Below, piece by piece: positions 1 to 8,880 of a stretch of DNA of 64,000 nucleotides; within the stretch, counting starts at the first letter, position 1, and every line of letters begins with the position of its first letter. The notes under the pieces were generated by a model. It was given only the letters and a program-made list of their open reading frames with translations. It ran no database searches and was not told where the DNA came from. The DNA comes from Planctomycetaceae bacterium (GTDB lineage: Bacteria; Planctomycetota; Planctomycetia; Planctomycetales; Planctomycetaceae), in the NCBI GenBank assembly GCA_041398785.1, contig JAWKUA010000002.1, forward strand, positions 62,001 to 126,000, read 5' to 3'. A program made the position numbers and the translations under genes.

Positions 1-2115
1 ACTCACGCATTCTTTGACGCAACCAGCGACCGGGCACTGCTGCTGAATGCCGAACTGCGTGCCCAGGTACCGGAAACCGGGGCAGAGTTCCGAGTAAAGG
101 CGGAGCGGCTGCGGCAGCTTTCCGCCGATCGCTTTCACGCTCAGAATGCCTGGACGACGACAAGTCCGTATGGAAAACCTGGGTACCGAATTCAGGCGTC
201 CGACATCTTTGTCGAACCCGGCGCTTCGACTCCGTGGACCTGGACGAATCCGACAACCGGTCGTGTCGATGTCGGACAGCCGACCTGGATCACAGCGCTG
301 AACACGAAATTCATGGTGGGTGATGTACCACTGCTGTACCTGCCGAAGGTCAGCGGACCGGCCGAAGATCCCAACATCCCGATTCGACGCGCGGCGGTTC
401 GTCATGACCGCATCTTCGGCTACCAGATCAAGACCGTCTGGAATCTGACAAAGATCCTGGGCTCGAACGCACCACAGGGCATGCAGTGGGATCTGCTGGC
501 TGACTATCTGTCCAGGCGCGGACCGGGAGTCGGCACGGCTGCCCGCTACAACGTGGCCACAATCACTGGCTCCATACTGGGTGACGGCACAATCTACTAC
601 CAATACGACGACGGTTTCGACAACCTGGGTCTCGACCGGCGGAAGCTGGCTCCGGCGGACAGGAACCGGGGCGAGATCACGTGGAAGCACCGCCAGCGAT
701 TCGCAGACAATGCTTCACTGTTCGGAGAAATCGGATTTCTGTCCGATCGAAACTACCTGGAACAGTATCACGAGATCCGCTTCGATGAAGAAAAGGACGT
801 TGAGACAATCCTTGGAGTGCGAAAGGACAACGGCGCATTCAGCGGAACCGCGTGGCTGCAGCCTTCGCTGTATGACTTCGACACAGTCACGGAATGGCTG
901 CCGCGAGCCGACCTGTACAGCTTTTCGCAGCCCGTCCTGGGCGGACTGGCATATTGGAGTTCCCACTCCAGTGCCGGCTATGCTCACCTGAACCCCGCCA
1001 CGCCACCCACCGACCTGACCGATCCATTTACGGCGCTGGGCATGCCCTACGTTCGCGACGCCGAGGGAATTGTCGCGATGACGCGCCACCGGATCGACGC
1101 GCCGTTCATGCTGGGACCGATCAACATCAATCCATATGTGATGGGCGAAGCCGCTTTCTGGGACGAAGGGCTGACTGCTCAGGACGTTGACCGGTACGTC
1201 GTCAACGCCGGCGCAAAGGCTCAGATTTCCGCAACAAAACTGATGCCGTTTGTACGCAGCGATGTCTTCAACCTTAACGGACTGGCTCACAAGACCGAAA
1301 ACTCCGTCGAATACTCCTTCGTCGATGCGTCGCGGAACCTGTCGGAAATCGCGCAGTACAATCAGATCGACGAAAACGCACAGGAGCGATTTCGGTACCG
1401 CTACACGACGCAGATATTTCCCGGACTGATTCCCGCGGAATTCGATCCCCGGTTTTACGCTGTTCGAACCGGTGCAGGGCTGTGGACCAGCGCTCCGTAT
1501 CATGAACTTGTCGAGGATCAGCAGGTCATCCGGCTTCGGTCGCGCAACCGCCTGCAGACCAAAGTCGGACCGCCCGACAATCCGCGGATTCGTGACTGGA
1601 TGATCTGGGAGGCCGGACTGTCGTACTTCCTGGACCCGAACCAGAGCAACTTCGGCGAGGACATCGGACTGCTGTATGGCAACTATCGATGGAACGTCAA
1701 CGACCGCACAAGCCTGCTGACCGATGGAGTGTTCGACCTGTTCGAGAATGCACAGAACTACTGGAACGTAGGTGTCCTGAGCCAGAGAAGTACACGCGGC
1801 AGCGCATATGTGTCCTACCGCCACGTGGAGGCGCAGAACTATTTCAGAAGTGAAATCCTGACCGCCAGCTACAGCTATCAAATGAGTCCCAAGTGGGTTT
1901 CCACAGCGACCTACGCCTATGATGTGGCCGAATCACGTTCGCGAGGGTCGTCACTGACGCTCAGCCGTGTGGGGCTGGACTTCATTCTGCACTTCGGCCT
2001 GGGCTTCGACACGAGCAAGAACAATGTCGGCGTCGCGGTTTCGCTGGAACCGCGATTCGGCCCGCCGTCGCCGACGAATCTGAGCTACCTGCTGGGGCTG
2101 CAGGGACCATACTGA
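1..2115 (+). CDS. LptD/OstA-like outer-membrane protein, 5' end outside window
   Basis: The frame is open from base 1 and stops at 2113-2115, so at least 704 codons are visible and the start lies upstream. The segment around GDVPLLYLPKVSGP followed by a long stretch rich in aromatic and alternating hydrophobic residues resembles the OstA/LptD family: a periplasmic beta-jellyroll leading into a large beta-barrel that inserts lipopolysaccharide in the outer membrane. The C-terminal part has barrel-like strands (for example SAYVSYRHVEA, TASYSYQMSP). The protein converges on sufD with a 49-base gap. Family assignment comes from sequence feel, not alignment; another large planctomycete outer-membrane barrel is possible. 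Confidence 0.7.
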   Translation, partial: THAFFDATSDRALLLNAELRAQVPETGAEFRVKAERLRQLSADRFHAQNAWTTTSPYGKPGYRIQASDIFVEPGASTPWTWTNPTTGRVDVGQPTWITALNTKFMVGDVPLLYLPKVSGPAEDPNIPIRRAAVRHDRIFGYQIKTVWNLTKILGSNAPQGMQWDLLADYLSRRGPGVGTAARYNVATITGSILGDGTIYYQYDDGFDNLGLDRRKLAPADRNRGEITWKHRQRFADNASLFGEIGFLSDRNYLEQYHEIRFDEEKDVETILGVRKDNGAFSGTAWLQPSLYDFDTVTEWLPRADLYSFSQPVLGGLAYWSSHSSAGYAHLNPATPPTDLTDPFTALGMPYVRDAEGIVAMTRHRIDAPFMLGPININPYVMGEAAFWDEGLTAQDVDRYVVNAGAKAQISATKLMPFVRSDVFNLNGLAHKTENSVEYSFVDASRNLSEIAQYNQIDENAQERFRYRYTTQIFPGLIPAEFDPRFYAVRTGAGLWTSAPYHELVEDQQVIRLRSRNRLQTKVGPPDNPRIRDWMIWEAGLSYFLDPNQSNFGEDIGLLYGNYRWNVNDRTSLLTDGVFDLFENAQNYWNVGVLSQRSTRGSAYVSYRHVEAQNYFRSEILTASYSYQMSPKWVSTATYAYDVAESRSRGSSLTLSRVGLDFILHFGLGFDTSKNNVGVAVSLEPRFGPPSPTNLSYLLGLQGPY

Positions 2116-2164
2116 CGGAACGGCACAGCGTGATTCGGAACGCAGCGATCGCGTTCAACATCGC

Positions 2165-3499
2165 TCACAGCGCGGTGACAGTTTCAATCCCCAGCTTGCC
2201 CTGCACGGTGCGGCTGAGCGTTTCCCGGACGACTTCGATTGGAATGCGGTCATAGATCTGCTGGAAGAAGCCTTCCACGATCATGTGCATCGCTTCCTTC
2301 TCGCGGATGCCGCGACTTTCGGCGTAGAAGATCTGTTCTCTGTCGACTCGCCCGGTGGTGGCACCGTGAGTGCATCGCACATCATCGGCCTCGATCTGCA
2401 GACCGGGAATGCTGTCGCAGCGGGCATCCCGGCTGAGCATCAGTGCGTCACTGCGCTGGTAGCCGTCAGTTTTCTGTGCCGCCGGATCGACTTTGATCAT
2501 TCCCCTCCAGATTACGCGGGATTCGTCCCGCAGCACTTCCTTATACAGCAGGTCACTGTGCGTCCCCTGTTGTCGATGGTGCTGCTGTGTGTAATAGCTG
2601 ATCTTCTGCCGATCGCTGGTGAATGTTACTCCGTTGACTTCCGCACTGGCTGCCCGGCCGTTCAGATTCACGTCCTGGTGGATGTGGCTGAGTCTGCTGC
2701 CGAGGCCAACGACGGTCCACTGCAGCGAACCGTTGCTGTCCACGTTGCCAGCCTGGTGAGCGAGATGCCAGGTCTTTTGATTCCAGTTCTGCAGCTGAAC
2801 ATAGCGCAGGTTGGCGTTTTTCCCGACAATCAGTTCCACACATCCGACATGCAGGCCGGCAGTGCTGTCACTGGCCGACGTTGTCTCTTCCAGCAATGTC
2901 GCCCGGGAATCGTCCTCCAGAATAACAAGCGTGTGGCTGAACTCCGCGACTCCATTCGTACCGTGAGCGATCAGGCTGTGCAGCGGCAGCAGCAGTTCGA
3001 CGCCGGCAGGAACGTACAACAGCGTACCACTGGTCCAGAAGGCGGCGTGCCACGCGGAAAAGCGGTCGCAGTCCGGCCGGACGGCCTGCTTCATAAAGTA
3101 AGGCTCAAGAAGTTCACGATGCTCCGTCAATAGTGTCTGCAGATCACCAAACAGCACACCGCTGGCCGCGATTTCTTCGGACGCACCGGATCGCACAAAT
3201 TCACCGTCCATATGAACGATGCTGCCGCCGTACTCAGTCTCATCCGCCAGAAGCGTATTAATTCCGGATTCATCGGCGACAGTCCTGACCGGCCGAAACT
3301 TCGACGCATTGAACGTCCGCAGATCCACGCGTTTGAATTCTTCCGGATCCAGTTCCCGTTCCAGCATTTCCTGATAGACGGTGAACGCTTCCCGACGGGC
3401 ATCCGTGATCCACCCCGCTTCATCGCGCGCCGCCAGAAACTCCTCGAATACTTCGCGGCTGAACCCGACACGGTCGAAATTAACTGCTGCGACTGCCAT
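2165..3499 (-). CDS. sufD: SufD, iron-sulfur cluster scaffold subunit
   Basis: 444 residues, the normal size for SufD, a partner of SufB and SufC in the SufBCD scaffold that assembles Fe-S clusters in the cytoplasm. The SufB/SufD beta-helix fold is indicated by the region with YVPAGVELLLPL and by the C-terminal segment with TDGYQRSDALMLS and the ADDVRCTHGATTGRVD motif, which carries the conserved Cys-x-His of the SufBD interface. The start codon lies two bases after the sufB stop (TAG, two bases, ATG), which implies translational coupling. It is the last gene of the suf block, converging on the upstream outer-membrane gene. Confidence 0.95.
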   Translation of the reverse strand: MAVAAVNFDRVGFSREVFEEFLAARDEAGWITDARREAFTVYQEMLERELDPEEFKRVDLRTFNASKFRPVRTVADESGINTLLADETEYGGSIVHMDGEFVRSGASEEIAASGVLFGDLQTLLTEHRELLEPYFMKQAVRPDCDRFSAWHAAFWTSGTLLYVPAGVELLLPLHSLIAHGTNGVAEFSHTLVILEDDSRATLLEETTSASDSTAGLHVGCVELIVGKNANLRYVQLQNWNQKTWHLAHQAGNVDSNGSLQWTVVGLGSRLSHIHQDVNLNGRAASAEVNGVTFTSDRQKISYYTQQHHRQQGTHSDLLYKEVLRDESRVIWRGMIKVDPAAQKTDGYQRSDALMLSRDARCDSIPGLQIEADDVRCTHGATTGRVDREQIFYAESRGIREKEAMHMIVEGFFQQIYDRIPIEVVRETLSRTVQGKLGIETVTAL

Positions 3500-3501
3500 G
3501 A

Positions 3502-4917
3502 CTATCCCACCGACCCTTCCATCTGCAGTTCGATCAGCCGGTTCATTTCCACCGCGTATTCCATGGGAAGTTCCTTGACCAGCGGTTCAATGAAACCGGT
3601 CACAATCATGGCACTCGCTTCGGCTTCCGTCAGACCGCGACTCATCAGGTAGAACAACTGCTCCTCCGCGATCTTGCTGACGCTGGCTTCGTGTTCGATG
3701 GCCACGTCCTGTTCTTCCACTTCGATGTAGGGATACGTGTCGCTCTTGCTGGCCGGATCCAGAATCAGGGCATCGCAAACCACGTTGCTTTTGCTGTGGT
3801 GGGCACCGTCTTCCACTTTCACAAGCCCGCGATAACTGCTGCGGCCGCCGTCCTTGCTGATGCTCTTGCTGATAATGCGGCTGCTGGTATACGGAGCACA
3901 ATGGACCATTTTCGCTCCGGCGTCCTGGTGCTGATTCCTGCCGGCAAACGCGATTGAAAGTGTCTCACCGCGAGCCCCCGGTTCCATCAGATAGATCGCG
4001 GGATACTTCATCGTCAGCTTGCTGCCCAGATTCCCGTCGACCCACTCCATCAGAGAATCGCCGTAGGCCATCGCCCGTTTGGTAACGAGGTTGTAGACGT
4101 TGGCGGACCAGTTCTGAATGGTCGTATAGCGGAACCGTCCGCCGCGTTTGACAATGATCTCGACAACGGCACTGTGGAGACTGTCGCTGCTGTAAGTCGG
4201 AGCCGTGCAGCCTTCGACGTAGTGAGCCGAAGCGCCTTCATCGACAATGATCAGTGTCCGTTCAAACTGCCCCATGTTCTGGCTGTTGATACGGAAATAG
4301 GCCTGCAGCGGAAACTCAATGCTGACGCCCGGCGGCACGTAGATGAATGACCCGCCGGACCAGACCGCGCTGTTCAGTGCGGCGAACTTGTTGTCTTCCG
4401 GGGGAATGATCGTCGCGAAGTATTCGCGAAAGATCTCGGGATGGTCGCGCAGTGCGGAGTCAGTGTCGGTAAACAAGACACCCTGTTTCGACAATTCCTC
4501 CAGCAGGCTGCCGTACACGACCTCCGATTCGTACTGAGCCTTAACGCCGGCCAGGTACTTCTTTTCAGCTTCCGGAATTCCCAGACGGTCATAAGTCTTG
4601 CGAATATCTTCGGGAACGTCATCCCAGCTTCGGCCCTGTTCCCTGGCGGCCTTCATGTAGTAATAGATGTCGTCAAACTTCAGATCACTCATGTCACCGC
4701 CCCACGTCGGCATCGGGCGGGATTCGAAGATCTCCAGAGAACGCAGCCGGAATTGGCGCATCCACGCCGGCTCGTTTTTCATCTCGGAAATCTGGCCGAC
4801 GATTTCTGCATCAAGTCCTTTGCGGCTTTTGAACGCGTAGTTGTCGGTGGAATCGTGAAAGCCGTATTGGTATTCACCAACTCCCACGTCGCCTTTTGAT
4901 GGTGCGTCAACAGACAT
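3502..4917 (-). CDS. sufB: SufB, iron-sulfur cluster scaffold subunit
   Basis: 471 residues, typical SufB length. SufB is the core scaffold on which a nascent Fe-S cluster is built. Family signatures are very clear: SGGSFIYVPPGVSIEFPL, VEGCTAP, and NVVCDALILDPASKSDTYP, which contains the conserved C-terminal cysteine used for cluster assembly, plus the EHEASVSKI motif. The gene lies between sufC (81-base gap) and sufD (2-base gap). The order sufC-sufB-sufD differs from the common enterobacterial sufB-sufC-sufD order. No obvious anomalies were seen. Confidence 0.97.
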   Translation of the reverse strand: MSVDAPSKGDVGVGEYQYGFHDSTDNYAFKSRKGLDAEIVGQISEMKNEPAWMRQFRLRSLEIFESRPMPTWGGDMSDLKFDDIYYYMKAAREQGRSWDDVPEDIRKTYDRLGIPEAEKKYLAGVKAQYESEVVYGSLLEELSKQGVLFTDTDSALRDHPEIFREYFATIIPPEDNKFAALNSAVWSGGSFIYVPPGVSIEFPLQAYFRINSQNMGQFERTLIIVDEGASAHYVEGCTAPTYSSDSLHSAVVEIIVKRGGRFRYTTIQNWSANVYNLVTKRAMAYGDSLMEWVDGNLGSKLTMKYPAIYLMEPGARGETLSIAFAGRNQHQDAGAKMVHCAPYTSSRIISKSISKDGGRSSYRGLVKVEDGAHHSKSNVVCDALILDPASKSDTYPYIEVEEQDVAIEHEASVSKIAEEQLFYLMSRGLTEAEASAMIVTGFIEPLVKELPMEYAVEMNRLIELQMEGSVG

Positions 4918-4998
4918 GGCGGTGCTCAGTTTCGTCAGGGCGTAGGTTCAGAAGACGGCGGATCGCAGTGAGACGATCTCCGGAGAATGCGTCACCGG

Positions 4999-5808
4999 TC
5001 ACACGGCAGCGGCGGCAGTTTTCGCCGTCTCGGCGGCAGCATCCGGATGTCGCTCCCGAACGGTTGCGTAACCGTTGGCATGAAGTTCATGGGCAAGGTC
5101 TGCGCCGCCGGTTTCCACAATGCGGCCACCCAGCATGACGTGAGTGAACTTCGGCGGATTAAATTCCAGCAGGCGTTCATGATGCGTAATAATCAACACG
5201 CCCATGTCCGGCCCGGACAGCTTGGATAGTCCTTCGCTGACAACCCGCACGGCGTCGCTGTCCAGACCACTGTCGGTTTCATCCAGAATGGCAAACTTCG
5301 GTTTCAGCATTGCCATCTGCAGGATTTCCATCCGCTTCTTTTCTCCTCCGGAGAATCCGTCGTTCAGATAGCGGCGGGCGAATTCCCTGTCCATGTTCAG
5401 TTCGTCCATGCGGTCGCGAATTTCTTTGCGGAACTCCCGCATGGGAATCAGCCCCTCACCTTCGCGGCGATCCGGATTGCGAACATTGCTGACGGCATGG
5501 CGAATGAAGTCAGCCACCTTGACGCCGGGAATCACGACCGGATACTGAAACGCCAGAAACAGCCCCATACGCGCACGTTCGTCGGCGGAGAACTCGGTGA
5601 TGTTCGTTCCGTCGATTTCGACGGATCCGCCTGTAACCGCGTAGTTCGGATGTCCCGCCAGAGCGTAGGCCAGAGTGCTCTTGCCGGACCCGTTGGGCCC
5701 CATCAGCGCGTGAATTTCTCCGGGCCGGATTTCCATGTTCACGCCCTTCAGAATCGGCGTGTCAGCCACGGAAACATGCAGATCAGTGATTTTGAGCAGG
5801 CTGCTCAT
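4999..5808 (-). CDS. sufC: SufC, ABC-type ATPase of Fe-S assembly
   Basis: 269 residues. SufC is the soluble ABC ATPase that powers the SufBCD complex. The Walker A motif is GPNGSGKST, the signature is FSGGEKKR, and Walker B is AILDETDSGLD with the Asp-Glu-Thr-Asp form characteristic of SufC. The C-terminal tail of about 20 alanine-rich residues is slightly longer than usual. The ATG at 5808 is preceded by a modest GGGA ribosome-binding site. It lies 54 bases after the nuoB stop and 81 bases before sufB, all on the minus strand. Confidence 0.97.
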   Translation of the reverse strand: MSSLLKITDLHVSVADTPILKGVNMEIRPGEIHALMGPNGSGKSTLAYALAGHPNYAVTGGSVEIDGTNITEFSADERARMGLFLAFQYPVVIPGVKVADFIRHAVSNVRNPDRREGEGLIPMREFRKEIRDRMDELNMDREFARRYLNDGFSGGEKKRMEILQMAMLKPKFAILDETDSGLDSDAVRVVSEGLSKLSGPDMGVLIITHHERLLEFNPPKFTHVMLGGRIVETGGADLAHELHANGYATVRERHPDAAAETAKTAAAAV

Positions 5809-5862
5809 ACAAACCGGTTCCCTTCCATCAGACTTGTCACAACGACCGTTGGCGCTTGCGAA

Positions 5863-6399
5863 TCAGACGTTCAGCGCCGAGTAGCCCGTGTGATGTGGTA
5901 CGGGCAACTGAGTTTCCCCGCGAGTCACCCTGCGGGCCTTGATCTTGTCCTGAATTCTCATCAGGCCTTCCAGCAGTGCTTCCGGCCGCGGAGGACATCC
6001 GGGGACGTAAACATCAACAGGAACCACCAGATCGACTCCCTTCACGACGTGATACCCGTACTTGAAATACGGCCCGCCGCCGACGGTGCAGGCTCCCATA
6101 GCAATCACGTACTTGGGATCCGGCATCTGTTCGTACAAACGTCGGACGCGACTGGCCATTTTGAATGTCACTGTTCCGGCGACGATCATCAGGTCGGCCT
6201 GACGAGGCGTCGCACGGAACGCACCGGCACCGAATCGATCGATGTCGTATTTACTGGCCCCTGTCGCCATCATTTCAATGGCACAGCACGCGAGCCCGAA
6301 CGTCATTGGCCAAATGCTGGACTGCTGGCCCCAGTTCATGGCCTGCTCAATCGTTGTGGTAATGACGTTTTCTTCGAATCGTCCTTCAACCCATGTCAT
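5863..6399 (-). CDS. nuoB: NuoB-like NADH-quinone oxidoreductase subunit B inside the suf block
   Basis: 178 residues from the ATG at 6399, chosen because AAGGA stands about ten bases upstream and because the mature NuoB homology begins there; the frame is open further upstream without homology. NuoB carries cluster N2 at the quinone end of respiratory complex I. All four ligand cysteines are present: the ACCAIEMM pair, GACTVGGG, and GCPPRPEALLEG. No other complex I gene is in the window, and its position between sufR and sufC is unexpected. It may be part of an alternative or split complex I, or simply share the iron-responsive promoter. Confidence 0.93.
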   Translation of the reverse strand: MTWVEGRFEENVITTTIEQAMNWGQQSSIWPMTFGLACCAIEMMATGASKYDIDRFGAGAFRATPRQADLMIVAGTVTFKMASRVRRLYEQMPDPKYVIAMGACTVGGGPYFKYGYHVVKGVDLVVPVDVYVPGCPPRPEALLEGLMRIQDKIKARRVTRGETQLPVPHHTGYSALNV

Positions 6400-6631
6400 G
6401 CCGTTGGATCCTTGAGCGGAATGCGAATTCTGCGAAACCGGGCGGAACGCGCGAACCCAGTGACGAAAAGGCTGGCAGACGTCGCTGTCGCAGAAAAAAT
6501 CGAACCGCAAACTCTATCAACACAACAACTTGTTTCAATCTTACCGCCCCGGTTCCGGTCGCTGGGGATCGCGGCCCGGAAGACGGGAAAGTCTCGTTCG
6601 ACGTCAGCACGACGCCACTCCGTCAACCGCA

Positions 6632-7264
6632 CTACACGGCCTCCGTCTGCACCTCGAACTCACAACAGTGATGGCCGTCACGGCACCGATGTTTGAATCG
6701 CACCGGAGCCCCCAGGACCTGTTCCAGCACCTGCCTCTCCACCTGGCAGATGGCCTCATCCACATCCGCCAGCAAAGGAAATGGGCAGTTGGTTTCCCGA
6801 AGGATGGGCAGAGATGTCGAATGGTCACTCTCCACGTTGAAACCGCTGGATTTCATCTCACCCGCAAGCTCGTCCAGGCGAACATCGATGGATTCTGTGT
6901 CTGTTAAACGCCGCCGAAACCGGTCGGCGAGCCTGTCTCTGACTTCTGAAAACAGCTGCTGCCGAATGGCTGAATCGTCGATTCCCGCAATCGTCTTCCA
7001 CAGGACAACCGCAAGCTCCCGGTAGTCTTCACCCAGCGAATGCAGGCCCTTCGCCGTGACCTGATAGATATTTCTGGGGCGCCCGCGACGCTGTGACTGA
7101 ACTCCGGATTCCAGAAGCCCGCTGCTTTCCAGCCGGGAAATTCGCTGGCGAATCGCTGTCCGTGTCACGCCCAGAACATCGCACAATTGCTGGACGTCCG
7201 CCTCACCATTGCGATGCAGCGTCTCCAGGATTGTGCGATCTCGCATGTCGAGCGACGGAACCAT
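6632..7264 (-). CDS. sufR: SufR-like transcriptional regulator with Fe-S-type cysteines
   Basis: 210 residues. The N-terminus is a winged helix-turn-helix (about residues 8-75; LGVTRTAIRQRISRLESSGL followed by an RGRPR wing). The C-terminus holds cysteines 160, 173, 194, 200 and 201; C160-x12-C173 matches the first pair reported in cyanobacterial SufR, an Fe-S-sensing repressor of suf operons. It is the first gene of the minus-strand suf block, as expected for an autoregulated sufR. An inverted repeat about 95 bases upstream is a candidate operator. The SufR call rests on cysteine pattern plus context. Confidence 0.82.
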   Translation of the reverse strand: MVPSLDMRDRTILETLHRNGEADVQQLCDVLGVTRTAIRQRISRLESSGLLESGVQSQRRGRPRNIYQVTAKGLHSLGEDYRELAVVLWKTIAGIDDSAIRQQLFSEVRDRLADRFRRRLTDTESIDVRLDELAGEMKSSGFNVESDHSTSLPILRETNCPFPLLADVDEAICQVERQVLEQVLGAPVRFKHRCRDGHHCCEFEVQTEAV

Positions 7265-7946
7265 GACGCACCTGCCAAACGGACGTGTCCTCTGGAATTC
7301 ACAACACCAGCGGTCGCCAACGCATGAATTCGACCGGAATCATACGGGGACAGACAATTTTGGCAAATCACAATGCCAAATATGTCCAAAAGTGAGACAC
7401 CGACTCCAGCAAGGCGGAAACCGGCTGGCCCATACCAACACAACAGGCACCGACCGGTTCAAACCGACGGGCGGCGATTCCGCCAATGTACCGGAATTTC
7501 GTCCGGCGACACGGCGCACGGCGTGGAACCTGGGAATGCAGCGCCGTCGTTGCTCGACGCGAGCCGGAAGGAAAGCCATGCAGTGTTGCTTCGCGCGGCC
7601 GCATTGGCCGACATCTGGATTCAGAGCGGAACGCGTCCAACGTGAGTTATCGCGCTGTTCGCAGCGCATGTGCTCCTCCGCACGCCGAGCATTCGCACAA
7701 CGATGGTTGTCGTCGACGTCACCTGCACACTTGCGATCCGGCGACCAATCTGCGAAATGATCCCTTCGCGGAAATCTCACAGATTGCAGGACTGCTCCCC
7801 TGGCACCAACTCCGTTGCTCACGTGGCGGCCTCATGGCAGGGAAAATCCCAGACTTGCTCCCGAAAACCCGGGTTCTGCGTGACCAAACGGAACCAACTC
7901 CTTCTTCCTTCTGAAAAGAAATAGCGTCGCAGGGAGACTTCGCGGC
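7265..7946. other. Divergent intergenic region between sufR and ftr
   Basis: 682 bases between two divergent genes. Apart from the inverted repeat at 7359-7380 and the ribosome-binding site of the following gene (AGGGAG at about 7931), no coding sequence, RNA gene or repeat was recognised. Several open frames cross it but lack homology and plausible start signals. Confidence 0.5.
7359..7380. promoter_or_regulatory. Inverted repeat, candidate SufR operator
   Basis: Perfect 7-base arms TTTGGCA / TGCCAAA with an 8-base spacer, in an AT-rich patch about 95 bases upstream of the sufR start and within the suf promoter region. Position and symmetry suit a dimeric winged-helix repressor. Assignment to SufR is inference; the sequence does not copy the operator forms known from cyanobacteria or actinobacteria. 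Confidence 0.4.
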
Positions 7947-8867
7947 ATGAGCGTTTCGGAACCCAGCACTGCAGCAACCTTGGACGCGGCACCTGTGATC
8001 GATGACACGTTTGCGGAAGCCTTCCCAATGACGGCCACGCGACTGGTCATCACGGCCGTCGATCACGAACTTGCTGCAACTGCCGCCCGGGAATTCTGCG
8101 GGAACGCGTCGAGCGTGATTGGTTGCGATGCCGAAGCGGGCATTGAGTGTCCGGTCGGGCCGGACGAAACACCCGATGGTCGCCCGGGAGTCAGCGTGCT
8201 GGCGTTCGCCTTCAATCGCAAGTCGCTGGAAAAAGCCGTTACCGCCCGTGTCGGTCAAAACGTGCTCACGTGTCCGACAACCGCCTGCTTTTCGGGACTT
8301 GTCGGTGAATCGAAGGAAGAACGCATCAAGGTCGGTGCCAATCTGCGATTCTTTGGTGACGGTTTCCAGATCTCCAAGAGACTCGGCGATCGGCGCTATT
8401 GGCGAATTCCGGTGATGGACGGTGAGTTCCTGTGTGATGACGTCTTCGGCACAGTGAAGGGCATTGGCGGAGGCAACCTGATCGTCTGCGGAAGGTCGCC
8501 TGCAGGAACACTGGCCGCGATGCGATCGGCCGTCAGCGACATCGCCGCGATTCCGGATGTCATTCTGCCGTTTCCGGCGGGAATCGTCCGCAGTGGGTCC
8601 AAGGTCGGGTCGAAATACGCCGCGCTGCGGGCCAGCACGAACCATGCGTTCTGCCCGACACTTCGCGGGCAGGTGGAGTCCGGACTGGCGGATGACGAGG
8701 CCGTCGTTTACGAACTCGTCATCGACGGACTTTCGGAAAGCGCTGTCGCCGCCGCCATGAAAACCGGACTGCAGCGTCTGTCGTCCTGTCCCGACATCGT
8801 GCGCGTGACCGCCGGGAATTACGGCGGAAAACTCGGGCCGCACCACTTTCATCTGCACCGGCTATAG
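7947..8867 (+). CDS. ftr: Formylmethanofuran:tetrahydromethanopterin formyltransferase
   Basis: 306 residues, the normal family length. Ftr transfers the formyl group between methanofuran and tetrahydromethanopterin; in aerobic bacteria it belongs to the H4MPT-linked formaldehyde oxidation/C1 pathway (subunit FhcD of the Fhc complex). Diagnostic stretches shared with archaeal Ftr include DTFAEAF near the start, CDAEAGIEC, ETPDGRPG, RIPVMDGEF, PFPAGIV-SGSKVGSK, ASTNHAFCPT and AGNYGGKLG. The ATG has AGGGAG nine bases upstream. No other C1 gene is adjacent, consistent with the scattered H4MPT genes known in Planctomycetes. May also be called fhcD. Confidence 0.93.
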   Translation: MSVSEPSTAATLDAAPVIDDTFAEAFPMTATRLVITAVDHELAATAAREFCGNASSVIGCDAEAGIECPVGPDETPDGRPGVSVLAFAFNRKSLEKAVTARVGQNVLTCPTTACFSGLVGESKEERIKVGANLRFFGDGFQISKRLGDRRYWRIPVMDGEFLCDDVFGTVKGIGGGNLIVCGRSPAGTLAAMRSAVSDIAAIPDVILPFPAGIVRSGSKVGSKYAALRASTNHAFCPTLRGQVESGLADDEAVVYELVIDGLSESAVAAAMKTGLQRLSSCPDIVRVTAGNYGGKLGPHHFHLHRL

Positions 8868-8880
8868 CACAAATCGGAGA

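Noticed and set aside
5497..6696. Plus-strand frame of 399 codons across sufC and nuoB
   Set aside because: Antisense to two certain genes; no family resemblance.
7719..8858. Minus-strand frame of 379 codons opposite ftr
   Set aside because: ftr is unambiguous on the plus strand; the antisense frame has no homology and a skewed Arg/Gly/Ser composition.
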